DNA from: Eubacteriales bacterium
GTDB taxonomy: Bacteria > Bacillota > Clostridia > Christensenellales > SZUA-584
Assembly (NCBI GenBank): GCA_028711205.1
Contig: JAQTSP010000107.1
Coordinates: forward strand, 1 to 8,314
DNA: 8,314 nucleotides
Reading direction: 5' to 3'
A model generated the notes under the pieces. The model ran no database searches and had not been told where the DNA came from. It saw nothing but the letters and a program-made list of their open reading frames with translations. Shown here piece after piece: positions 1-4,675 of the stretch; within the stretch, counting starts at the first letter, position 1, and the number at the start of each line of letters is the position of its first letter. The position numbers and the translations under genes were made by a program.

Positions 1-75
1 GATGAAGCGATCTGCTTTGCGATGGAAAGCCCGGAGCCAGACGAATCCGAACTCATGAAAAATTTGTTTATTTAA
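1..75 (+). CDS. E1 alpha subunit of a thiamine-diphosphate 2-oxo acid/acetoin dehydrogenase, C-terminal end only
   Basis: Frame 1 is open from the window edge to the TAA at 73-75 and encodes 24 residues ending in ESELMKNLFI. The piece FAMESPEPDESEL resembles the usual last helix of E1 alpha subunits, where a 'SPEPD' segment precedes the end of the protein. The stop lies six bases before the E1 beta start, which is the standard alpha-then-beta order of these operons. In the family E1 alpha binds the diphosphate end of thiamine diphosphate and forms an alpha2beta2 enzyme with the next gene. Only the tail is visible, so the identification rests on this short motif and on the neighbour. Confidence 0.75.
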   Translation, partial: DEAICFAMESPEPDESELMKNLFI

Positions 76-81
76 GGGACG

Positions 82-1071
82 ATGAAAAACATGGCAAAAA
101 TAAAATATTCAATTGCGATACGTGATGCTCTGGCGGAAGAGATGCGCCGCGATTCAATGGTATTCATTATGGGTGAGGACGTTGCCCGTTTTGGCGGGGT
201 GTTTGGTTGTACGCTTGATCTTCCTGAAGAGTTTGGATATGGACGCATACGTAATACGCCGATCTCAGAGGCAGCATTTGTGGGCGCAGGGCTTGGCGCA
301 TCCATCACGGGCGCAAGGGCTGTTGTGGAGCTGCAATACGTGGATTTCATACTCTGCGCAATGGATCAGCTTGTGAACCAGACCGCGAAGATTCACTATA
401 TGTCGGGAGGAAAGGTAATAGTGCCGTACACGATTCGTGTGCAGCAGGGCTGCGGACGTGGCAACGGCGCGCAACATGCGCAAAACTTCGAGTCGATGTT
501 CGCGAACGTACCGGGACTTAAAGTTGTTTGCCCATCGACACCGTTCGACGCGAAGGGTCTATTAAAAACGGCAATCCGCGACAGCAATCCGGTTGTGTTC
601 TGCGAGCACAAGATGCTGTACGCAACGCGTGGCGAGGTGCCGGAGGAGGAATATACGATACCGTTCGGCGTGGCGGATATTAAACGCACAGGCAAAGACG
701 TGACGGTTGTTGCAACGTCTTTTATGGTGGGCAAGGCGCTTGAGGCGGCAACGCTACTTGAAAAAGAAGGTTTAGATGCAGAGGTCATTGACCCTCGGAC
801 AATTATGCCACTTGATCTCGATACGATCGCAAATTCCGTGAAAAAAACAGGGCGGCTTGTAATCGTGCATGAGACCAATGAATTTTGCGGATTTGGCGCG
901 GAGATCGCGTTTGAGGTACAGGATGCGGTGTTTAAGTATCTCGACGCGCCGATTGCACGCGTATGTACGGCGCAAGTGCCGATGCCATATGCAAGAAAGC
1001 TGGAGAATGCCAACGTGCCGACACCGGAGCGTATTGTGGCGGCAGCGAGAAAAGTGCTGTACATAAAGTAG
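82..1071 (+). CDS. E1 beta subunit of acetoin/pyruvate-type dehydrogenase (transketolase-like)
   Basis: This 329-residue protein has the normal length and domain order of E1 beta subunits: a transketolase pyrimidine-binding domain (about 5-180) followed by the transketolase C-terminal domain (about 200-320). Family landmarks visible are GEDVA near 31, NTPISEAAF with Glu63 (the glutamate that activates the thiamine aminopyrimidine), MSGGK near 107, GAQHAQNFESMF with His132 in the active site, and the C-terminal PMPYARKLE. The stretch PSTPFDAKGLLKTAIRD is close to what I recall of acetoin dehydrogenase beta (AcoB) and bacterial pyruvate dehydrogenase beta, but substrate cannot be settled from this. 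Start choice: ATG 82 lies only three bases after AAGGG, while ATG 91 (MAKIKYSIAIRDAL) is twelve bases away and matches usual family N-termini, so either is possible. It is co-transcribed with E1 alpha and the cupin; no E2 or E3 follows. Confidence 0.94.
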   Translation: MKNMAKIKYSIAIRDALAEEMRRDSMVFIMGEDVARFGGVFGCTLDLPEEFGYGRIRNTPISEAAFVGAGLGASITGARAVVELQYVDFILCAMDQLVNQTAKIHYMSGGKVIVPYTIRVQQGCGRGNGAQHAQNFESMFANVPGLKVVCPSTPFDAKGLLKTAIRDSNPVVFCEHKMLYATRGEVPEEEYTIPFGVADIKRTGKDVTVVATSFMVGKALEAATLLEKEGLDAEVIDPRTIMPLDLDTIANSVKKTGRLVIVHETNEFCGFGAEIAFEVQDAVFKYLDAPIARVCTAQVPMPYARKLENANVPTPERIVAAARKVLYIK

Positions 1072-1082
1072 AGGAAAAATAT

Positions 1083-1481
1083 ATGGTTGTTTATGATACT
1101 ATGAGCTTTCCGTTTGCAGAGTTCGGGGAAGGGTTGATTAGGGAGATAAGAATAATCGTTGCGCCTGAGTTATCAGACGAAGATCATTTATCGCTTGTGC
1201 ATACTTCTATACCGCCTTATGCAGTTTCGGAAGGGCATATTCATGAAGATTTTGATGAGTATATTTTTTTTAATACCGCGGGGAAGGTAATCGTTGACGG
1301 GGTTGAATATGATGTGCCTTCACAGGGGGTAGTGCATGCAAAGGCAGGATCACAGCACGAGTGTATTAATATACATCCAAATAAAACACTTAGACTACTT
1401 TGTATATTTGTTCCATCACTAAAACCTTATGGAAAATACTTAGAATTAATTGAAGACACAAAAAATTTCTTAATAAGATAA
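1083..1481 (+). CDS. small single-domain cupin protein
   Basis: The 132-residue protein is a single cupin barrel. The first cupin motif is seen as EGHIHEDFDEYIFFNTAGKV with His52, His54 and Glu59 as likely metal ligands; the second is HAKAGSQHECIN with His92 as the fourth ligand. All four ligand positions are kept, so a metal-binding enzyme or sensor is plausible. The frame is open further upstream to 963, but that part is a shadow of the E1 beta gene; ATG 1083 is preceded by GAGGAAAA with four bases between and sits 11 bases after the E1 beta stop. The gene is visibly more AT-rich than E1 beta. Such small cupins can be isomerases, dioxygenases or non-enzymatic ligand binders. Its place in the operon suggests a role with the substrate or product of the E1 enzyme, but the reaction is unknown. 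Confidence 0.85.
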   Translation: MVVYDTMSFPFAEFGEGLIREIRIIVAPELSDEDHLSLVHTSIPPYAVSEGHIHEDFDEYIFFNTAGKVIVDGVEYDVPSQGVVHAKAGSQHECINIHPNKTLRLLCIFVPSLKPYGKYLELIEDTKNFLIR

Positions 1482-1516
1482 GAACAAAATAACCACTCGT
1501 CAGATCGGATTCAAGC

Positions 1517-2435
1517 TTAAATCTCGGACAAGTTAAAAGAAGTAAGCGCTGAAAATTTAATACGAACGTAAGGGGAGGGTTCTTCGTCGCCCAGCAAGTG
1601 GCGCCATCAATGATTGAAAAGAAATGGGGGAGGATCATCCTTTAAGTTTACCGGGCTCGAAGTCCTCGAATTCTGCAACAGCCGTACCCTTCTGCCGAAT
1701 ACGTCGATCTCCATCATGGGTAGCGGGGGATGTACAAGATCGTACATGCAGCGTACGCTGCCAATAACACCGCTCTTGAATTTTAGAAGCAACAGAAAAT
1801 TCAGGTAGTCTGGCTTTAAGTCAGGAATCAGGTTGGCCTTATTTGCTACGCAATGTACGCTTTCTACGTCTCCACAAAACCAACGCATGGCGTCGATTGG
1901 ATGGCAGATGCCACCGTACATAGGATCTTGGGGCATGTTTTTCCGCCAAGGGGTCTCGAGATAAACCGACCGGGAATCGTGGACGTACTGTCCACTAATG
2001 GCAAAGATATCGCCCAGATCGCCGTCGTCATAGAGTTTCTTTAATGAAGCGAACTGCGGCTCGAAGCGTATGGTCTGGCCAATCAGGAATTTTAGCCCTG
2101 TCTCGTCCACTTTTTTAACGATGTCGATGGCATCCTCCAGAGAATCGGTCATGGGCTTAGTGCAGATAACGTGTTTACCAGCATCTAGCGCGGCAATACA
2201 CGCTTCGCGATGCAGTTTGTCCGGAGTGTAGATTGCAATAATATCGATATCAGGATTGTTGATCAGGTCCTTATAGTTGTTGGAATATAGTGGAACATCG
2301 TAGGCATCCGCTAGCCTTTTTAATGTTTCAAGAGATTTTCGCGGGCTGGGAATACCGCCCACTTCAAAGATACATTCTCCCGTATCGTTAGGGTCTACGT
2401 TACCACGAATCTCCTGGGAGAAGGTAGTCTTGGAT
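1517..2435 (-). pseudogene. Gfo/Idh/MocA-family NAD(P)-dependent oxidoreductase, N-terminally truncated and probably interrupted
   Basis: The intact stretch is 2362-1607 (251 codons, formally from a GTG). It shows the family pattern: LINNPDIDIIAIYTPDKLHR, GKHVICTKPMTDSLEDA (the catalytic-lysine KP motif in a CTKP form), a substrate-binding half with GGICHPIDAMRWFCGDVESV, and MMEIDVFG. What is missing is the N-terminal Rossmann strand with the glycine-rich GxGxxG loop; the open frame starts around the second strand, so NAD(P) binding would be lost. The frame is in fact open upstream to a TGA at 2453-2455, but that part does not look like a Gfo N-terminus. After the TGA at 1607-1609 the same frame continues to 1517 with WRHLLGDEEPSPY, which looks like the usual C-terminal 'GDEEPSP' segment of the family, so this TGA is probably a nonsense mutation. 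Related intact enzymes act on sugars, inositols or their derivatives. Non-functional remnant; the exact ends are uncertain. Confidence 0.8.
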
Positions 2436-2611
2436 ATTTTGATAGCCGAAAATCACCACCCATAAATTCTACTAACTGCTTTTTAAAGTGTGTATAATCT
2501 TTTATTGTTGCTGGTGATAAATTTCGTGCCCTATTACCCGCTTGGAAAACTTCAAAGAGTTCTTCAAAGCTATCCCCTACATTCATTTTAATATTTGATT
2601 GTATCGTTCAT
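2395..2611 (-). pseudogene. tyrosine recombinase (phage-type integrase), N-terminal fragment
   Basis: The open stretch 2586-2395 encodes 63 residues. Its first ~50 (FEELFEVFQ, RARNLSPATIKDY and FKKQLVEFMGG) match the SAM-like core-binding N-terminal domain of tyrosine recombinases. The catalytic domain with the Arg-His-Arg-Tyr residues is absent; similarity stops near 2435, where the Gfo/Idh remnant takes over in another frame of the same strand. A good ribosome binding site (AAGGAG, complement of about 2617-2622) precedes an ATG at 2611-2609, but that start reads MNDTIKY and stops; it is one base out of frame with the integrase-like part, so the gene also looks frameshifted near its start. 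It points away from the tRNA gene. Assignment to the integrase family is from pattern only, on a short piece. Confidence 0.65.
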
Positions 2612-2704
2612 TGGTGTCTCCTTCTTTCTTGTAACTTCGATAAAAGGAGAATCAAACGCTTTACTTTATAATAAATCAAATACCTTCAGGCCGGTTTCAA
2701 CGTG

Positions 2705-2733
2705 TTGACAACCCATGGCGTTTATATTAGAAT
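2705..2733 (+). promoter_or_regulatory. sigma-A-type promoter for tRNA-Arg
   Basis: A perfect -35 TTGACA (2705-2710), a 17-base spacer and a -10 TAGAAT (2728-2733) lie 30 bases before the tRNA. The position and direction fit transcription of the tRNA with a short leader. Confidence 0.8.
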
Positions 2734-2757
2734 GATATGGCGTCAAAAACGCCATGG
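2713..2757. repeat. triple ATGGCGT repeat (direct and inverted) over the tRNA promoter
   Basis: CCATGGCGTTT at 2713-2723 has a perfect 11-base inverted copy AAACGCCATGG at 2747-2757. A third copy of the core, ATGGCGT at 2737-2743, is in direct orientation to the first (22 bases apart) and forms a tight hairpin with the inverted copy (7-base stem, CAAAA loop). The outer arms flank the -10 box. Two mutually exclusive hairpins are therefore possible; protein binding (for example a recombinase or repressor) is an alternative reading. Confidence 0.75.
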
Positions 2758-2763
2758 TTATGT

Positions 2764-2840
2764 GTGCCCGTAGCTCAGCTGGATAGAGTGTTTGACTACG
2801 AATCAAAAGGCCGTGGGTTCGAATCCCTCCGGGCACGCCA
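2764..2840 (+). tRNA. tRNA-Arg (anticodon ACG), CCA encoded
   Basis: The gene folds into a full cloverleaf: acceptor arms GTGCCCG (2764-2770) and CGGGCAC (2830-2836), discriminator G, encoded CCA; anticodon stem TTTGA/TCAAA around loop CTACGAA with anticodon ACG, read as ICG after deamination, for CGN arginine codons. The T loop TTCGAAT is normal. Two weak spots are visible: a T-T mismatch in the second pair of the T stem (GTGGG against CCCTC) and a G-T pair closing the D stem. It has its own promoter and a downstream hairpin terminator and appears to be a single-gene unit. tRNA genes are common target sites for integrases, and a recombinase remnant lies just upstream. Confidence 0.96.
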
Positions 2841-2850
2841 AATCCTGATA

Positions 2851-2888
2851 ATCCGAACCTTTTCCTCATCGGGAAAGGGTTCGGATTT
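2851..2888 (+). terminator. rho-independent terminator after tRNA-Arg
   Basis: A 16-pair stem (2851-2866 with 2873-2888, one G-T pair) closes a six-base loop and is followed by TGTTGTT. The T tract is weak but the stem is long, and it sits ten bases after the CCA end. It could also shield a neighbouring insertion element from read-through. Confidence 0.75.
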
Positions 2889-2896
2889 GTTGTTAT

Positions 2897-2953
2897 GGCT
2901 TTAGCCAGTCGAGCACGCAAAGCGTGCGAGATATCAACTACCCGCTATGCGGG
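2897..2953. repeat. three consecutive small palindromes at the IS left end
   Basis: TGGCTTTAGCCA (2897-2908), GCACGCAAAGCGTGC (2914-2928) and CCCGCTATGCGGG (2941-2953) each form a 5-6 base-pair stem with a 2-3 base loop. Small hairpins of this kind are the recognition structures of IS200/IS605 TnpA at the element ends. Which of the three is the true recognition hairpin is not decidable here. Confidence 0.65.
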
Positions 2954-2974
2954 TGTGCGGTAAAAGTTATACAA

Positions 2975-3038
2975 AAATCACCTTTCCAGTAGTATAGGGA
3001 TGTTAAAGTCTCTACACAAAAGAAAGGAAAGGTGATTT
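2975..3038 (+). promoter_or_regulatory. leader hairpin that hides the tnpA ribosome binding site
   Basis: AAATCACCTTTCC (2975-2987) is perfectly complementary to GGAAAGGTGATTT (3026-3038), immediately before the tnpA ATG at 3040. The right arm holds the AAGG/GGTG ribosome binding site, so folding would block translation. An inner stem, TAGGGA (2995-3000) with TCTCTA (3009-3014), can stack in the loop. Sequestering of the tnpA start in a stem-loop is established for IS200 and keeps transposition low; here the structure outlives the transposase. Confidence 0.8.
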
Positions 3039-3039
3039 A

Positions 3040-3209
3040 ATGGCAAATAAAACGCATAGTCTGGCACATACAAAATGGATGTGCAAATACCGCATAGCCT
3101 TTACCCCTAAGTATAGGCGAAAAGCAATATACAATCATTACAAGAGCAGTATGCGGGAAATATTGAAGCAATTATGCAAGTATAAAGGGGTGGAGATACT
3201 GGAGGGGCA
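3040..3209 (+). pseudogene. tnpA: IS200/IS605 transposase TnpA (Y1 HUH family), 5' fragment
   Basis: The first ~56 residues (SLAHTKWMCKYRIAFTPKYR, then ILKQLCKYKGVEILEG) closely match the N-terminus of IS200-type TnpA. Normal proteins are about 150 residues. The next expected residues, the MPDHVH segment with the two metal-binding histidines of the HUH motif, are replaced by unrelated sequence (QMFPCSICFAG), and the catalytic tyrosine near residue 125 is absent. The open frame runs on to 3372 only by chance in foreign sequence. Inactive as a nuclease. Confidence 0.88.
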
Positions 3210-3395
3210 AATGTTCCCTTGCTCCATATGCTTCGCAGGCGTTTCATTATATAATAGTCGTTTATTTTCAGCGGTTTCTATTTGTATGATAGACAGGATA
3301 AAACCCGCAGGCGTTGATTCGAAGTTTTGGCCAATATCAATTTCTCCTGAAAGTCTTGCGTTAGCCTTATAATATTCAAAAAGACTTTTTGTCAA
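3210..3395 (-). CDS. unrecognised N-terminal gene fragment cut by the IS junction
   Basis: A TTG start at 3395-3393 follows AAAAGGA with four bases between, and opens a frame MTKSLFEYYKANARLSGEID... of about 62 residues up to the IS junction near 3209. Beyond that the frame continues to 3138, but those residues are only antisense of tnpA. The piece is soluble-looking, without membrane segments or signal peptide, and I recognise no family. It lies 60 bases after the stop of the binding protein, on the same strand and in the same frame, so it may have been the next gene of that operon before the IS deletion removed the rest. Coding status is doubtful: it may equally be non-coding sequence with an open frame. 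Confidence 0.35.
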
Positions 3396-3455
3396 CAGGT
3401 CCTTTTCTACACACTCTCCGCCATAATGATATCCTGACTTTTGAGACTGGGGTTG

Positions 3456-4460
3456 TTAATATCCCTTGCCTATCCATTCAGAGGCATTATCTATCGTTAT
3501 CTCGTCAAACGTTATGAGAATTCTTGGGGTTATGACCTCTCCATTCCAATATTTTTCTATGGTATTGAAAACGAGGTCTCCCATACGTGCGTTAAGGTCT
3601 ATGGTATTATAGAGTTCGCCTATCATGACAGCTTTGATGGCATCTTCAAAACCACAGTTTGAGGTTATTATTATTTCACCTTTATCCGGATTACAGCCTG
3701 GTGTCATACCCGCTGTTTTTAGAGCCTGGATGGCGCCAAGTGCTTCCACATCCGAATGGCAAAACACCGCCTGAAAATCTATCGAAGATTGTATAACGCT
3801 TTCCATGGAATCAAGAGCCTCACGCATGCTATAGTTATAATTTTTCGTTGTTACGATGGTAAAATTGCTATAAATTTCAATGGCGCGCCTGAAACCTGAC
3901 GCTATGCTGTTTGTGTTACTGGCACCTGGGTTACCCGCAAGCTCGACAATATTGCACTTGCTGTCGCCGAACAACCGTATGAGCGACATGCCTTGAGTAT
4001 ACCCTACAGCTTCATAGTCACATGCGATGAGGCTGATATAATCCTGTCCCATAAGCCCTTGTGCATTTCTTGCTACTAAAATAACAGGGACATTGGCTTC
4101 TTTTGCTGCTTCAAGGCATTTGCCTCCCGTCTCGGTATCCACTGCCGATAAAAGGAGAATATCTGGCTGTTGGTTTAAAAGCTCTTCAATATCTGAAAGT
4201 TGCTTTTCGGAATCTCCTTCGGCGTTGGTAATAATAAACTTATATTTGCGGGTGGTGGCGGTGGACTGTAGGTCTTTGGCAAGCGCAATGACCCAAGGGT
4301 TATTGTCATTGAATATTGAAAAAACGACGGTTTTTGTTGAAGTATCGGCCGAGGTTACGCTGCTTTTCTCAGAAGTGACTGTTTCTGCCTGACAGCTTGT
4401 ATATGATAATAGCAATATGATAAAAGCGAAAATACAAATCACCCGTTTAAAAAATGACAT
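3456..4460 (-). CDS. exported sugar-binding-type periplasmic binding protein (Peripla_BP_4-like), probable lipoprotein
   Basis: The 334-residue protein starts with an export signal: charged MSFFKRV, a hydrophobic core to about residue 19, then YTSC with Cys23 as the likely lipid-modified residue. The lipobox is slightly unusual, having Tyr at -3 instead of Leu. A Ser/Thr-rich linker (24-44) leads into a type-1 periplasmic-binding fold: VVFSIFNDNNPWVIALAKDL, the repeated 'DSEKQLSDIEELLNQQPDIL' pattern, NVPVILVARNA, the SGFRRAIE helix, AVFCHSDVEALGAIQALK, and a closing ASEWIGKGY like that of ribose/galactose-type binders. The length is normal. The ribosome binding site AAGGAG (complement of 4467-4472) is strong and five bases or so from ATG. 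It is divergent from a histidine kinase/response regulator pair and no transporter gene is in view, so it may present a sugar-like ligand to the kinase instead of feeding a transporter. Ligand unknown. Confidence 0.88.
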   Translation of the reverse strand: MSFFKRVICIFAFIILLLSYTSCQAETVTSEKSSVTSADTSTKTVVFSIFNDNNPWVIALAKDLQSTATTRKYKFIITNAEGDSEKQLSDIEELLNQQPDILLLSAVDTETGGKCLEAAKEANVPVILVARNAQGLMGQDYISLIACDYEAVGYTQGMSLIRLFGDSKCNIVELAGNPGASNTNSIASGFRRAIEIYSNFTIVTTKNYNYSMREALDSMESVIQSSIDFQAVFCHSDVEALGAIQALKTAGMTPGCNPDKGEIIITSNCGFEDAIKAVMIGELYNTIDLNARMGDLVFNTIEKYWNGEVITPRILITFDEITIDNASEWIGKGY

Positions 4461-4505
4461 TGCGACTCCTTTTTCATCCGTAAGGGAATAATATTTATTA
4501 TCTTA

Positions 4506-4534
4506 TATATATTATAACATCATTTACTAGTCAA
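4506..4534 (-). promoter_or_regulatory. candidate promoter for the binding protein gene
   Basis: On the minus strand TTGACT (4534-4529), a 17-base spacer and TATATA (4511-4506) lie about 45 bases before the start codon. The region is AT-rich, so other -10 choices exist. Confidence 0.55.
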
Positions 4535-4560
4535 GTTTTAATACTTATGTTACAAGTCAA
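4529..4560. repeat. direct repeat AGTCAA with an imperfect palindrome between
   Basis: AGTCAA occurs at 4529-4534 and 4555-4560, 26 bases apart, and ACTT...AAGT (4543-4557) forms an imperfect dyad overlapping the second copy. The first copy is also the -35 box of the binding protein promoter. AraC-type regulators usually bind spaced direct repeats, so this is a candidate operator for the neighbouring regulator; no binding is shown. Confidence 0.35.
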
Positions 4561-4595
4561 TTAATAGATATCCCATTAAAGGGAAAAGGCCTGGA

Positions 4596-4624
4596 TTGAC
4601 ATGCATACACCCATGTGCTATTCT
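4596..4624 (+). promoter_or_regulatory. promoter of the histidine kinase/response regulator operon
   Basis: TTGACA (4596-4601), a 17-base spacer and TATTCT (4619-4624) with an upstream TGC extension (extended -10) lie about 50 bases before the kinase start. The spacer contains a small dyad, ACATG (4599-4603) and CATGT (4612-4616), that could be an operator. Confidence 0.75.
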
Positions 4625-4675
4625 CAATTAGTATTTTCTTAACATTTTTTCACAGAGATATGGAGAGATAGTGCA

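Larger units (their letters stand above)
2897..3209 (+). mobile_element. IS200/IS605-family element, left-end fragment
   Basis: This is the left part of an IS200/IS605 element: short palindromes typical of its ends, a leader that folds over the transposase ribosome binding site, and the first 56 or so codons of tnpA. Similarity stops at about 3208-3209 and no right end or second gene (tnpB) is found in the window. These elements move as single strands through hairpins at their ends and leave no terminal inverted repeats or target duplications, so the left boundary (somewhere between 2889 and about 2940) cannot be placed from sequence alone. The copy cannot move by itself. Confidence 0.8.

Noticed and set aside
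396..1064. 222-residue frame antisense to E1 beta
   Set aside because: It lies entirely opposite a clearly conserved E1 beta gene, shows no family pattern and is a shadow of codon bias.
963..1082. Longer cupin starting at 963
   Set aside because: The extra 40 residues overlap the end of E1 beta in another frame and carry no cupin sequence; ATG 1083 has the ribosome binding site.
1588..1603. CGCC...GGCG hairpin as terminator at the end of the cupin operon
   Set aside because: Only four pairs can form, there is no T tract, and it lies more than 100 bases after the cupin stop inside the oxidoreductase remnant.
1390..1638. 82-residue minus-strand frame over the end of the cupin
   Set aside because: It has no recognisable pattern, overlaps the cupin antisense and runs over the oxidoreductase remnant in another frame.
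2666..2920. 84-residue minus-strand frame containing GVPGGIRTHGLLIRSQTLYP
   Set aside because: This is the well-known false translation of the antisense strand of a tRNA-Arg gene; the tRNA on the plus strand explains the conservation.
2897..2953. Possible CRISPR repeats from the run of small palindromes
   Set aside because: The three palindromes differ in sequence, there are no repeated units with spacers, and IS200/IS605 ends explain them.
3210..3372. C-terminal half of the open tnpA frame
   Set aside because: Residues after the IS junction do not resemble transposase and merely read antisense to the unidentified minus-strand frame.
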